A stretch of DNA of 64,000 nucleotides from Rhodococcus sp. ARC_M5 (GTDB taxonomy: Bacteria > Actinomycetota > Actinomycetes > Mycobacteriales > Mycobacteriaceae), in the NCBI RefSeq assembly GCF_022810405.1, contig NZ_JALGQE010000014.1, positions 39,305 through 103,304 on the forward strand. The letters are read 5' to 3'. Every line of letters begins with the position of its first letter. The stretch's first letter is position 1. The notes beneath the pieces are model-generated. The model did no database searches and was not told the origin of the DNA. It saw only the letters and a list, made by a program, of their open reading frames with translations. Made by a program: the position numbers and the translations under genes. Shown here one piece after another: positions 28,106-37,186 of the stretch.

Positions 28106-29014
28106 TTATAGCTGGGTCTTCGCCGCCACGGTGAGCAGTTCCGCAGCCGGACCACTCGGCGCGCGGCCGGACGGCCAGATCGCCTTCAGCTCACGATGCA
28201 GAGTAAGTCCTGGGATAGGTACTCGGACCAGGGTTCCGGCGGCCATTTCGGTGGCGACGGCCAAAGAGCTCAGCACGGCTCCACCGATGCCTGCCCCGAC
28301 GGCGGACTTGATCGCCGTGGTCGAGGAGACCTCGAGGAGTGGCGACGTCGGTTGTCCGAGACCCGCTGCAACCAAGGCACTTTCGTAGGCCGAACGCGTT
28401 CCCGACCCGGCCTCCCGCGTCACCAGTGCGGTGGCGACGATCTCGGCGACCGACGGCGCGGTGACGGCCCACGAGTGGTCCGGTGCCACCACGAGTACCA
28501 GTTCATCGGTGGCAACGGTTCGGTGGTCCAGAGCTGCCGGGACGCTGGGGCTTTCGATGAAACCGAGGTCGGCGGCCCCCGCGAGCACCTTCTCGGCGAC
28601 CACCGTCGAGTTACCCGAACTCAGCGCCGGGACGATGTGCGGGACAAGCGTGTGCAGCGTGACCAGCCAGCGCGGCAGAAGATACTCTGCGACAGTCTGA
28701 CTCGCGGCAATCCGTACATGGCCGACGCGTTCGGCGTGCAACGTGGCGATGGCCGTCGCCAAGTCCTCGGCGGACCGAACCACCGGCGCAGCCCAACTCG
28801 CGACGAGCTCACCGAGTTCGGTCAGTACCGTTCCTCGCGCTCCGCGCCGCAGCAGCGGAGCGCCGACGCGTCGCTCCAGCGCACGGATACGTGCACTGGC
28901 CGCCGGCTGTGACATACCGTGAGCCCGCCCCGCTCGCCCGATGCTGCCGAGCTCGGCCACCGACAGCAACAGATCGATGCTGGTGAGATCGGCAACGTGA
29001 GGGGGAAGCGGCAC
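28106..29014 (-). CDS. LysR-family transcriptional regulator
   Basis: The 302-residue regulator has an N-terminal winged helix (about 8-67): LLLSVAELGSIGRAGRAHGMSQPAASARIRALERRVGAPLL. A linker helix and two alpha/beta ligand subdomains follow (HVRIAASQTVAEYLLPRWL onwards). The ligand-binding half resembles the CysB/CbbR group. It is on the same strand as, and directly upstream of, the TDT transporter gene rather than divergent, so it may be co-transcribed with its target. The inducer is unknown. Confidence 0.92.
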   Translation of the reverse strand: MPLPPHVADLTSIDLLLSVAELGSIGRAGRAHGMSQPAASARIRALERRVGAPLLRRGARGTVLTELGELVASWAAPVVRSAEDLATAIATLHAERVGHVRIAASQTVAEYLLPRWLVTLHTLVPHIVPALSSGNSTVVAEKVLAGAADLGFIESPSVPAALDHRTVATDELVLVVAPDHSWAVTAPSVAEIVATALVTREAGSGTRSAYESALVAAGLGQPTSPLLEVSSTTAIKSAVGAGIGGAVLSSLAVATEMAAGTLVRVPIPGLTLHRELKAIWPSGRAPSGPAAELLTVAAKTQL

Positions 29015-29032
29015 GAGGCGAGCCTACTTTCG

Positions 29033-29884
29033 TCAGTACTCGCTGAACAGATCCAGCTCGGCGTCGTCCTCGGGTTCCACATCGGGTTCGTTGTCGGGAC
29101 TGTCGTCGCTGCGCTCGTGCAGCACCGAACCCACCAGTGCGGTGACGTCGATGGCGGCGGGATCGGGGATGGGATGCCCCTCGACGAAGGCGAGTCGCTC
29201 GGCTGACAGGTAGGCCAGGCGCACGGCCTGGACCACGAGGACGCGTCGTAGACCCTCGGAGACCTCGCCGCGTTCGCGAGTGACCGCGGCCAGTCGTGAG
29301 ATGGTCTCGGCGCGGCGAGCAATACGAATGTCGGGATGGCCGCGCTCACGTCGGGTCTGTTCGGAAATCAACGACCGACGTAGCGACGCGGGGAGTGCGA
29401 TGGGCTCCGAGACCGGCGGAATCTTCTCGTTGAGGATCGCCTTGTGCCTCGACCTGTCGATGGCCTCGAGGTACGCCGTGTACTCGTGAGCATTCAGATC
29501 ACGCTCGGCTGCGCGGAATTGATCTGCGCCGTCGGACTTCTTGAGGTCCTCGTACTGCCACAGCGGCCAGATCTCGATCTCGGCGACCTCGAAGACGTCG
29601 AGCACCCGCATCGCAACTGCGTCGGTTCGCTGGTTGGTCAGATGCCGCTGCACCCGGACGCTGAGCTTCTCCTTGGTCTGCCCCACGTAGATGGGCTCGC
29701 CGTCGTAGTCGTAGAACGCATACACGCCCCACTTGGCCGCCGACCATACCCGACCGTGATCATCCCTCTCGCTCAGCACTTCTCGCAGAGCGGTACGAAA
29801 GGACTGCACATCGTCCGCGGGGAGAGTGCTTTTGCGCGGCGCGACGGCAGACGACCGCAGCGAGGACTTACCGTGACTGGACAT
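29033..29884 (-). CDS. GIY-YIG nuclease, probable type II restriction endonuclease
   Basis: The 283-residue protein carries a GIY-YIG domain at 51-152: GVYAFYDYDGEPIYVGQTKE (Y55 and Y66), then SVRVQRHL with R77 and H81 (R-x3-H, as in Eco29kI-type restriction enzymes). A candidate metal-binding glutamate (E134 or E140) and N152 in ILNEKIPP follow. The C-terminal 120 residues are unassigned and end in an acidic tail. The gene overlaps the end of the cytosine methyltransferase gene by 17 bases. It is therefore probably the restriction partner; the recognition site is not deducible, though known GIY-YIG/m5C pairs such as Eco29kI cut CCGCGG. Confidence 0.8.
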   Translation of the reverse strand: MSSHGKSSLRSSAVAPRKSTLPADDVQSFRTALREVLSERDDHGRVWSAAKWGVYAFYDYDGEPIYVGQTKEKLSVRVQRHLTNQRTDAVAMRVLDVFEVAEIEIWPLWQYEDLKKSDGADQFRAAERDLNAHEYTAYLEAIDRSRHKAILNEKIPPVSEPIALPASLRRSLISEQTRRERGHPDIRIARRAETISRLAAVTRERGEVSEGLRRVLVVQAVRLAYLSAERLAFVEGHPIPDPAAIDVTALVGSVLHERSDDSPDNEPDVEPEDDAELDLFSEY

Positions 29885-31043
29885 GCGCTGCAGCAGAATC
29901 GAAAGATCCGGTGACCAGCGGCATCAGGTAATGCTCGGCCAGCCACGCGACCACGGGAACGCACACCGCGTCCCCGAAACCGAAGAGCGCCTGGTTGTTT
30001 CGCAGACCGTCGAGCGTGTAGTCTCCGGCACCCATCAGGCGGGCGTATTCGAGTGGTGTCATCCACCGCACCTGCAACCGGCCGTTGCCCATCTTGACCA
30101 CCGCCTGCTTCGACGAACCTCCGCGCGCAGTACGGAGGCAGCCGGAGATGTCGTCGGGGCGAGCCTCCCAGACGGCGACGCCGTTGCGGGTGCGACGGTA
30201 GGCGGTGCGGTAGCTGACCTTGCGCGCCTTCTTCAGAATTTCGATGCGCTGCAACTGGATCGGCGACAACGACTGCACGAACGCCGCTGTACGGGTGGCG
30301 TCCCACCACCGCTCGTCGCGGTAGTCCATGCGCTCGACCAGATCTCCCAGACCGCTGGTCAACGGAATCGGCGGACTCGGCAGTGGTGCCCGATGCGTCA
30401 GCAACGTCGAATCGCCGTATACGGCCTGCAACCAATCCGGCCGAAGCTCACTGTTGGGGTCGCGGGCATCCTCCGGCGGATTCTGTGCACCGATCAGAAA
30501 CAAACGTGGACGCGACTGCGGGACGAAGCGTCGAGCATCGATGGTGAGGACGTCCACCGAGTAGCCGAGCTCGTTGAGCTCGCGAACCGCTGCGGCCAGA
30601 TCGTCACCACCGTGGCTGGTCGCCAACCCGACGACGTTCTCGAGCGCCACCACCTGTGGCCGAGCATCACCGAGCTCGGCCAGGACCCGCGTGAAATGCC
30701 GGAAGGTCGAGGAGTTCTTGCCGGCGAGACCGGCCCGGCCGCCGGCCAGCGACAGATCGGTGCACGGAAACGACGCCCACGCCAACGACAGACCGTCGGG
30801 TAGATCGTCTCCACTGGTGCGAGCGACATCGCCGAGTTGAAAATGGCCGGCATCGTCACCGAAGTGCTGGCGATACATGTGGTGCTTGTCGCGTTCGATG
30901 TCGTTGGCCCACGAGACCTCGAAGCCGGCCTGCTCCAAGCCCATTCGCACGAGGCCGATACCGGCGAAGAACTCCGCGACCGTGTGGATCCGACCGAGCG
31001 CAGGTGCCGAAGAACCACCCGGCACCACAGTCAACTTCGGCAT
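29868..31043 (-). CDS. DNA (cytosine-5) methyltransferase
   Basis: The 391-residue enzyme has the ordered m5C motifs. Motif I is VAEFFAGIGLVRMGLEQAG (22-40), motif IV is FPCTDLS with the nucleophile C94, motif VI is ENV (135-137), and motif VIII is QSRPRLFLIG (176-185). EYARLMGAGDY and FGFGDAVCVPVVAWLAEH form motifs IX-X. The PCT variant of the usual PCQ is unusual but occurs. The target-recognition region lies between about 230 and 330. It precedes the GIY-YIG nuclease gene with a 17-base overlap, so methylation would be expressed first, as fits a type II modification enzyme. Confidence 0.93.
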   Translation of the reverse strand: MPKLTVVPGGSSAPALGRIHTVAEFFAGIGLVRMGLEQAGFEVSWANDIERDKHHMYRQHFGDDAGHFQLGDVARTSGDDLPDGLSLAWASFPCTDLSLAGGRAGLAGKNSSTFRHFTRVLAELGDARPQVVALENVVGLATSHGGDDLAAAVRELNELGYSVDVLTIDARRFVPQSRPRLFLIGAQNPPEDARDPNSELRPDWLQAVYGDSTLLTHRAPLPSPPIPLTSGLGDLVERMDYRDERWWDATRTAAFVQSLSPIQLQRIEILKKARKVSYRTAYRRTRNGVAVWEARPDDISGCLRTARGGSSKQAVVKMGNGRLQVRWMTPLEYARLMGAGDYTLDGLRNNQALFGFGDAVCVPVVAWLAEHYLMPLVTGSFDSAAAHVQSR

Positions 31044-31091
31044 TCACTCAGGCTAGTACAGAGTGCCGACAAGGTTTCGGCTGCTGCCGGC

Positions 31092-32045
31092 TCACGCAGT
31101 GGTCGCCAGCGCCGCAGCCAAGCCGAACGCCACCGTCAGCAGGCAGACGTGCGCGGCCGCCCGCCCCACCGAGTGTTCCACCGTGGATCGGTGTGCGGAC
31201 ACGGTCGCCAACCACGTCCCACGGATCCGGCGAGCGAATGCGATCAGGATCACGGTGATCAGAACTTTGGCGAGAACGATTCGGCCGTAACCGGTCTCGA
31301 CCAGGGCAGTGAGGCTGTCCAGCTTCAGGGCCGCGTCCAGCACCCCGGTGGTGGCAACCCCGACGACGCACCAGAACGCGACTCGCGAATAGACCGGCAA
31401 CAGCGTCGCCCATGCCGATTTGCTCCGCAGACTCAGCGCCATCGCTCCCAGTACCCCGAGCCAGACCGACGCGCAGACCACGTGCACGGCAACGGCAATG
31501 GAGCCGAACGCGAACTGAGACATGTGCCCCGTGATCGGCCGAGCGACCAGGGCCAGCGACGCCAGCACGACCACCGGAATCGGAGACCAGCTCGCACTCA
31601 GCCGATACCCGGCCACCCCGATGGCACACAGCGCGAGGGCCAGGATCACCGTCGCCGTACCCAGTCGACCCACGGAGATCGAGGTGGCGAACGCGGTGAA
31701 CGCATTCGGCGACAGGGTCAGTGGCGTGCGTCCGGCAGAATCGGCGGCCGCCACAGTCAGCAGGACGAACTCGGTTACCGCCCACAACCCCGACAGATAG
31801 CCGATCGAACGCCACATCACCTGCGAGTCCACGGCGGGGCGTCGAGACTCGGAATTGCCGTCCAGGACAGCGAGAATCCCGAACCCCAACACCACCGAGC
31901 CCGACGTCACCGCAATCACCCGCAGCCACGACGACCCGTCGGGAAAGGTGGGGTACGCCATGGCGAAGGCCACCGCGACCCCCAGCACGGCCGCGGCTGC
32001 GGCGGCGAGTATCAGCCGAACGCTTCTCTCGCCCACCGCAGCCAC
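31092..32045 (-). CDS. copD: CopD-domain copper transport membrane protein
   Basis: The 317-residue protein has eight predicted membrane helices. The CopD domain (about 165-310) includes GHMSQFAFGSIAVAVHVVCAS (His pair at the membrane face), VWLGVLGAMAL, YSRVAFWCVVGVATTGV and GYGRIVLAKVLITVILI. In Pseudomonas, CopD imports copper received from periplasmic CopC. It follows copC by seven bases and ends the copper operon. The N-terminal 150 residues form extra helices typical of actinobacterial CopD. Confidence 0.88.
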   Translation of the reverse strand: MAAVGERSVRLILAAAAAAVLGVAVAFAMAYPTFPDGSSWLRVIAVTSGSVVLGFGILAVLDGNSESRRPAVDSQVMWRSIGYLSGLWAVTEFVLLTVAAADSAGRTPLTLSPNAFTAFATSISVGRLGTATVILALALCAIGVAGYRLSASWSPIPVVVLASLALVARPITGHMSQFAFGSIAVAVHVVCASVWLGVLGAMALSLRSKSAWATLLPVYSRVAFWCVVGVATTGVLDAALKLDSLTALVETGYGRIVLAKVLITVILIAFARRIRGTWLATVSAHRSTVEHSVGRAAAHVCLLTVAFGLAAALATTA

Positions 32046-32052
32046 GTCGGTG

Positions 32053-32616
32053 CTACTTCCGGTTCTTCGGCTTACGCACGCTTTTTGGCTTACGCAGCGC
32101 GAATGCCAATGCCCCGGCGAAAGCCAGAACCGCCACTGCGATCAGCGCAATCTGACCGTAGCCGCCGAGGAACGAATTCTCGGACTCCTCGGAGCTTCCC
32201 GACGCGTCGGCCGGTGCCCCGGGAGTTCCCGACCCCTCCTGCGTCAGCGTGAACGTCGCAGTACCGCTCACCGGATGGCCGTCGGCCGAGGTGATGCGAT
32301 ACGCGAGGGTGTAGTCGCCGACCGGTCCCAGTTCGTTGACGTCGACGACGACGCTCTGACCCTCGATGCGAGCGTCGCCCTCGGACCAGATGTTGCCGTC
32401 GGGCCCGACGACGTTGAGCGTGGCGAACTGCGACTGCGGAACCTCGTTGAACGACACGGACGCCGTTGCCGGAGACGCGTCGAGGGACGAGCCGTCGGCC
32501 GGGCTGTACCCGGTGACCTGCGAGTGCGCCGACGCCATCGGTGCGGCGACCAACAGCGTCAGCAGTGCCACCGCCGAGACGACCAGCGCTTTCGTGGAAA
32601 TGGCCATGGCCTTCAC
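32053..32616 (-). CDS. copC: CopC-like copper-binding protein, membrane anchored
   Basis: The 187-residue protein starts at GTG 32616, overlapping the YcnI-like stop (GTGA); ATG 32607 is an alternative. A signal peptide ends ASA|HSQV, so the mature chain begins with histidine, the Cu(II) ligand of CopC. The beta-barrel includes SPADGSSLDASPATASVSF and YRITSADGHPVSGTATFTL, where the D-x-H completes the site. A C-terminal helix (about 152-172) and basic tail anchor it to the membrane. It probably hands copper to CopD. Confidence 0.9.
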   Translation of the reverse strand: MKAMAISTKALVVSAVALLTLLVAAPMASAHSQVTGYSPADGSSLDASPATASVSFNEVPQSQFATLNVVGPDGNIWSEGDARIEGQSVVVDVNELGPVGDYTLAYRITSADGHPVSGTATFTLTQEGSGTPGAPADASGSSEESENSFLGGYGQIALIAVAVLAFAGALAFALRKPKSVRKPKNRK

Positions 32617-33290
32617 GAGCGCCGCGCCCGTACTGTCGCGCCGATGCCGAGACCTGCGCCGACGGCCCCGAGCACGAGGCCGACGCCGGCGAGCCAGCGG
32701 GCGGTGTTGTCGGACGAGGATGACTCGGCCGACGCCTCGGTGGTTGCGGTGGTCTCGGTGTGGGCACCACCGTGTGCATCAACGCTCGACGCGGCGAGAG
32801 TCAGAGTGGGAGCAGGCAGTTCGGGTTCGCTCCCGTCCTCGGTCATCGGCTCGTCCCAGTTCACGACCTCACCGTCGGTGTAGGTCTGGGTGGCCGGGAA
32901 CGAGACGGTCTCCTCCTCGGGCAGCGGGCCCGCGGAGAGCAGGAACTGCTGGAACTGGCCTGGCCCGACCTCGGAACCGGGGTTCGCCGTCCACGTCACC
33001 GACACCGCGAGATCGGCGGAGTCCTTCTCGACGGTGGACGTCCAGCCCGGAACGGGCTGTGTACGAGCAGAATTGAGGCCGGGAAGGGTCACCTTGACCG
33101 AACTGGTCGAGGCGGTATCGGACTCGGTGGGGACGCGGAACGTCAGCACCGAGTAGCCGCCCTGTGCGGCGTCGGGAGCGGAGACGACGACGTGTGCGGA
33201 CGCAGCGCCTGCGCCGATCAGCAACGCGCCGACGGTGGCTCCCGAGACGAACAGGGCACGGGAAAGAGAGCTCTTCATGGGTTGGTTCAT
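32613..33290 (-). CDS. ycnI: YcnI-like (DUF1775) copper-binding protein
   Basis: The 225-residue protein has a signal peptide ending ASA|HVVVSAPDA, so the N-terminal His after cleavage can bind copper as in Bacillus YcnI. The tryptophan of the YcnI site is present in GEVVNWDEP. GYSVLTFRVPTESDTASTSS and the strand pattern match DUF1775. A C-terminal membrane helix (about 198-218) with RARRS tail anchors it. It precedes copC and copD in one operon. It probably acts as a surface copper chaperone or copper scavenger. Confidence 0.9.
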   Translation of the reverse strand: MNQPMKSSLSRALFVSGATVGALLIGAGAASAHVVVSAPDAAQGGYSVLTFRVPTESDTASTSSVKVTLPGLNSARTQPVPGWTSTVEKDSADLAVSVTWTANPGSEVGPGQFQQFLLSAGPLPEEETVSFPATQTYTDGEVVNWDEPMTEDGSEPELPAPTLTLAASSVDAHGGAHTETTATTEASAESSSSDNTARWLAGVGLVLGAVGAGLGIGATVRARRS

Positions 33291-33324
33291 TTCTGTGCAG
33301 GGATGTGCGGAAAAAGGATGTCGG

Positions 33325-33843
33325 TCAGTAGACCGAGACCGGAGGTCCGCGACGAGAAATGACCCAGTCCAGGGCGGTTCCGTCTACCGACGGAACCGCG
33401 ACGGACATGGACACGCGACCGACGGCGGAACCGTCGGGCAGGGGAGTGAGGAGCGCGAGAACCGCTCGGACGATGGAGGTGATCGGGCCGTAGAGGCGTT
33501 CGGCCGCGGCGATCATCAGTCCGGCGATCACCGAGGCGGCCGCGTGGAAGGCGATCATCGCGGTGCTGGGAAGCAGGGGGTGGTGGTGCATCTCTGCCGC
33601 GCCGAGGCTCAGCGCGATGTGGGCGAGAAGTTGGCCGGCCATCAGGGCCGGGAGCAGCAGAACGGTGGAACGCTCGGGTAGCGCCGTCATGGCACCGACT
33701 CCGATGCTGACGACGATCAGCAGGGCCAGTGCGGAACCGTCGGCCCAGCCGCCGCCGGCCATGCCGTGTGCGGCCACCGCGAGCGTCGCGGTGACGATAC
33801 CGACAGCTCCGCCACGAAGCGGGGCGGCAGAGCTGTCGGTCAC
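33325..33843 (-). CDS. Histidine-containing membrane protein of the copper cluster
   Basis: The 172-residue protein has four or five membrane helices (about 14-30, 38-55, 62-82, 95-115). A metal-like motif GAAEMHHHPLLP sits between the third and fourth. It lies 34 bases upstream of the YcnI-like gene, and its context with copC/copD suggests a role in copper uptake. A tail of about 50 residues follows the last helix. No named family was recognised. Confidence 0.65.
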   Translation of the reverse strand: MTDSSAAPLRGGAVGIVTATLAVAAHGMAGGGWADGSALALLIVVSIGVGAMTALPERSTVLLLPALMAGQLLAHIALSLGAAEMHHHPLLPSTAMIAFHAAASVIAGLMIAAAERLYGPITSIVRAVLALLTPLPDGSAVGRVSMSVAVPSVDGTALDWVISRRGPPVSVY

Positions 33844-33858
33844 CGGTTGTTCAGGAGG

Positions 33859-34509
33859 TCAGCGCACGCCGAGACGGGCGAGCAGATCGGCTTCGATGCC
33901 GTCGAGCTCTGCGGAGATCGCGGCGTGTGCGGTCTTGCGGCGAGCGGGCGGCATCTGCTCGGACGCGCGGACGGCGGTGGTGAGATCGTCCAGACGCTCG
34001 CTGATCGCGGCACCGAAACTCTTGGTCTCGGGGTCCGAGTGGCGTGCACCGATGGTGTCGAGCGACTTCTCGGCACCGGCGATGCGGGCACTGAGCTTGC
34101 CGCCGTGGCCGGTGTACTCGCTGAGCTGATCGGGAGCGACACCGAGCTGCTGCGCCTTGCGGCTGTCGAGCTGCGCGCGAACGACCGTCGCACCGCGGTA
34201 CAGGATGGGGGCCAACACCGGAATCAGCAGTCGAGCGATGCCGAGGTACTTGCGGATCTGAGCCACGCTCAGCGTTCCCTGCACCGCAGCCTTCTGCTGG
34301 GCTTTCAGAGCAGACACCTGCGCTTTCTCGACGTTCTTCTGCGACTTCGCCTCCACCGCGCTGAGCTTGCGCTGCGCCTTGGCGATCGACTTCAACTGCT
34401 TGCGCTCGTTCTTTGCGCCGAGCTTCGCTTCCAACGTTGCCTTGTGCTTGAGTGCCTTGGCCTCTGCCTTACGAGTGGCTCGACCCTTACGCTTGCGGAA
34501 CAAACCCAT
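33859..34509 (-). CDS. DUF6474 family protein
   Basis: The 216-residue protein starts at ATG 34509, nine bases after aggag. It opens with GLFRKRKGRATRKAEAKALK, a very basic stretch followed by a long Ala/Lys/Gln helix (about 20-75) that should form a coiled coil. A short hydrophobic segment IARLLIPVLAPILYRGATVV (about 93-112) follows, then a helical C-terminal domain. The pattern matches DUF6474 of mycobacteria and rhodococci. The function is unknown. It ends 15 bases before the copper-cluster membrane protein gene and may be the first gene of that operon. Confidence 0.75.
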   Translation of the reverse strand: MGLFRKRKGRATRKAEAKALKHKATLEAKLGAKNERKQLKSIAKAQRKLSAVEAKSQKNVEKAQVSALKAQQKAAVQGTLSVAQIRKYLGIARLLIPVLAPILYRGATVVRAQLDSRKAQQLGVAPDQLSEYTGHGGKLSARIAGAEKSLDTIGARHSDPETKSFGAAISERLDDLTTAVRASEQMPPARRKTAHAAISAELDGIEADLLARLGVR

Positions 34510-34629
34510 CGACAAGGCTCCTGACGTGTGCTGCTAGGCGGAAACGGTGCGTTCCACACACCTTATCGGGCGGTGGTGTTCACAGGCTGACGGGCGGTGA
34601 TCTGTACCGGCTGTCGGAGGGCTGACCTA

Positions 34630-36255
34630 GTGTCTAGCAGTGTGAACGGTCAACGAGGTGCGGCAGCCACATCACCGGTGCCCGTGCTGCTCGACGCCGG
34701 ATCGTTGACGCGGTGTCGGCATCGTCTCTATCTCGACACGGCGTACGGGTCGTTGTTGCGCGGCGAACCCGAGAACCCAGGGGTACGGCAGCGCCGAGAA
34801 GCAGCTCAGGCTCACCGGGAGAACGTCCGCGCGCAGTTGGCCGTGGACGATCCGATGCTGTGGATCGAGATCGACGAACCCAGTGCCCGCGACGCTGCCG
34901 ACGCCACCGTCGCCGCCTGCCGAGCCGGAGTGGAACGCATCTGGAACGCGGTACTACCCCTCGAACGTGACACCGGCCGACGCGGTCGCAGCGAACTGCT
35001 CGTCCGCGACGCGGCGGGTGGCTACATTCCGGTGATCGTCGTCAACCACAAGGTCACCGACCCCGGCCGCGGCGCGCGCACCACCCCACTGGACCGGTGG
35101 TCTCCGTCGATCGACGAGACCCGCAAGGTGCGCAGTCAGTTGCGCGACCAGCTCCGGCTCGCTCATCTGTATCGCATGCTGACGCACGAGGGCCTGGCCA
35201 CGGCCACCCCCGTCGGCGGCGCAGTGGGCTACAAGGGCGAGTGCATGCTGGTACACGATCTCACCACCGTCCTCGACGACTACGACACCCGCTTCGCAGA
35301 CCGGCTCTCGGTGGCCCAGGGTGCCGCGTTCACAGTTCCTTCCCAGGTGAGTGAATGTCGGTCGTGTTCGTGGTGGTTCGACTGCAAGCCGCAGCTCGAG
35401 GCCGTTCGTGACGTCTCGCTGGTCGCCTCCGGGTCCCGCGCCGATGTGCTGCGCAGTGCCGGCGTGCGCACCATCGACGAGTTGGCGCAGTGGACCGGCC
35501 CGGCTCCCGAGGAATGGCCCTTCGGAAACTTCGACGACGCCGTGTCCGCGGCGCTGGCCTGGCGAGCCGACGTGCCGTTGCTGCGGCGCTCGGAGACCGT
35601 GACGGTGCATCGCGCCGACGTCGAGGTGGACGTGGACATGGAGAGCTATCAGGAACACGGCGCGTACCTGTGGGGCACGCTGCTCACCGAGGCGGGCGGT
35701 CCGCCGCCGACGTATCGCGGTTTCGTCACGTGGGATCCGCTGCCTACCGTGGACGAGGGCCGCTCGTTCGCGGTGTTCTGGAACTGGTTGATGGATACCA
35801 GGGCCGATGCGGCTGCGCGCGGCAAAACCTTTGCCGCGTACTGCTATTCGCGACAGGCGGAAGACAAGTGGCTGCTCGATTCGGCGCGCCGTTTCGCCGA
35901 CGTTCCCGGGGTTCCCACCGAGGCGCAGATTCGCGAGTTCATCGACAGCGAGCAGTGGGTGGACATCTACCAGGCCGTCAGCGATCAGTTCATCTGCCCG
36001 AACGGCAAGGGCCTGAAGAAGATTGCGCCGGTCGCGGGATTCGCCTGGCGTGACGACGAGGCAGGCGGCGAGGCGTCGATGGGTTGGTACCGTGAGGCCG
36101 TCGGCTACGACGCGGAGCCCGATCAGACGCAGCGTGAGCGACTGCTCGTCTACAACGAGGACGATGTTCTGGCGACAAAAGTGTTGCGCGAGTGGATGTC
36201 CGACCGCGCCGAGAAAGAGATTCCGACGGTGGCGGATCTACGCGCCCGCGCGTGA
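34630..36255 (+). CDS. TM0106-family RecB-like nuclease
   Basis: The 541-residue protein starts at GTG 34630 with ggaggg upstream. Residues 20-260 carry the Cas4/RecB-like nuclease unit of the TM0106 family. LDAGSLTRCRHRLYLD starts it, VIVVNHKVTD supplies a core motif, and ECRSCSWWFDC gives clustered cysteines that could hold an iron-sulfur site. The C-terminal half (about 330-530) is RNase H-like, with WGTLLTEAGGPP, FVTWDPLPTVDEGR, FAAYCYSRQAEDKW and YNEDDVLATKVLREW (DEDD-type exonuclease ending). It probably processes DNA ends in repair. It stands alone. Confidence 0.85.
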   Translation: MSSSVNGQRGAAATSPVPVLLDAGSLTRCRHRLYLDTAYGSLLRGEPENPGVRQRREAAQAHRENVRAQLAVDDPMLWIEIDEPSARDAADATVAACRAGVERIWNAVLPLERDTGRRGRSELLVRDAAGGYIPVIVVNHKVTDPGRGARTTPLDRWSPSIDETRKVRSQLRDQLRLAHLYRMLTHEGLATATPVGGAVGYKGECMLVHDLTTVLDDYDTRFADRLSVAQGAAFTVPSQVSECRSCSWWFDCKPQLEAVRDVSLVASGSRADVLRSAGVRTIDELAQWTGPAPEEWPFGNFDDAVSAALAWRADVPLLRRSETVTVHRADVEVDVDMESYQEHGAYLWGTLLTEAGGPPPTYRGFVTWDPLPTVDEGRSFAVFWNWLMDTRADAAARGKTFAAYCYSRQAEDKWLLDSARRFADVPGVPTEAQIREFIDSEQWVDIYQAVSDQFICPNGKGLKKIAPVAGFAWRDDEAGGEASMGWYREAVGYDAEPDQTQRERLLVYNEDDVLATKVLREWMSDRAEKEIPTVADLRARA

Positions 36256-36282
36256 CCCCACCTCGACAGGCGGGGCCACGCG
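36249..36282. terminator. Hairpin terminator between convergent genes
   Basis: Bases cgcgtgaccccacc and ggcggggccacgcg pair as a 14-bp stem with two mismatches around a 6-base loop. The stem includes the nuclease stop codon and serves both convergent genes. Confidence 0.6.
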
Positions 36283-36295
36283 GAGTGGTCGGTGA

Positions 36296-37063
36296 TTACC
36301 GCGGAGCCATGCGGATCGCGCCGTCCATGCGGATGGTCTCGCCGTTGAGGTAATCGTGCTCGGCGATCATCTGGACCAGCTGCGCGTACTCGGTGGGCTG
36401 CGCCAGACGCGAGGGGAACGGCACCGACGCCTCGAGGCCCTGGCGGTATTCCTCGGTGACGCCGGCCAGCATCGGGGTGTCGACGATGCCGGGGGCGATG
36501 GTGTTGACGCGGATGCCGACCTGCGCGAGGTCGCGAGCTGCGGTGATGGTCATCGCGTGCACGCCGCCCTTGGAGGCGGTGTAGGCGATCTGCCCGATCT
36601 GTCCCTCGAACGCCGCGACCGATGCGGTGTTGATGACGACGCCGCGCTGGCCTGCGTCGTCGACGGTGGCCTGCGACTGCATCCGATTCGCGGCCAGTCG
36701 CATCACGTTGAACGTGCCGAGCAGATTGATGGTGATGACGGTGCGGAACAGCTCGAGATCGTGCGGTCCCTTCTTGGACAGGATGCGGCCCGCCCAGCCG
36801 ACGCCTGCACAGTTGACGACGATGCGCAGCGGCACACCGGATGCGACGATCGTGTCCAGCGCCGCCTCGACCTCGGCTTCGCTGGTGACGTCCGCGGGGA
36901 GCAGTGTCACCCCGGCCGGGACACCGTCCCCGGCGCGCTCGATGGACTGCGGCAGATCCAGACCGAAGACGGTGACGCCCGCGGCGGCCAGACGTGCGGC
37001 CGTTGCGGCACCGAGGCCCGATGCCCCGCCGGTGACAAGTGCTGCTGTTCCTGAAATTTCCAC
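36296..37063 (-). CDS. Short-chain dehydrogenase, 3-hydroxyacyl-CoA dehydrogenase type II-like
   Basis: The 255-residue enzyme starts at GTG 37063 (VEISGTAALVTGG) after aggggat; the longer frame is rejected. It binds NAD via TGGASGLGAATA (about 11-22) and LDLP. The catalytic tetrad is N (NCAG), S in NTASVAAFEG, Y and K in YTASKGGVHAM. The pattern SVAAFEGQIGQIAY is typical of HSD10/type II 3-hydroxyacyl-CoA dehydrogenases, which act in branched-chain and fatty-acid oxidation. It stands alone, with the next upstream gene in the opposite functional group. Confidence 0.92.
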   Translation of the reverse strand: MEISGTAALVTGGASGLGAATAARLAAAGVTVFGLDLPQSIERAGDGVPAGVTLLPADVTSEAEVEAALDTIVASGVPLRIVVNCAGVGWAGRILSKKGPHDLELFRTVITINLLGTFNVMRLAANRMQSQATVDDAGQRGVVINTASVAAFEGQIGQIAYTASKGGVHAMTITAARDLAQVGIRVNTIAPGIVDTPMLAGVTEEYRQGLEASVPFPSRLAQPTEYAQLVQMIAEHDYLNGETIRMDGAIRMAPR

Positions 37064-37186
37064 GTCGTACGATCCCCTTCGCTCACGGTGGCGGGCCGCG
37101 GCACAGGCTGCGACCTCGTAGTCGCTTGCACCATAACCGGCGGGGGACCTCATGTACCGGTGGGCGCCCGCTTCGACAGTCGAGGG

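Noticed and set aside
30837..32252. Plus-strand frame of 471 residues opposite the methyltransferase, copD and copC genes
   Set aside because: Low-complexity Arg/Gln/His content typical of a shadow frame; it crosses two well-supported genes.
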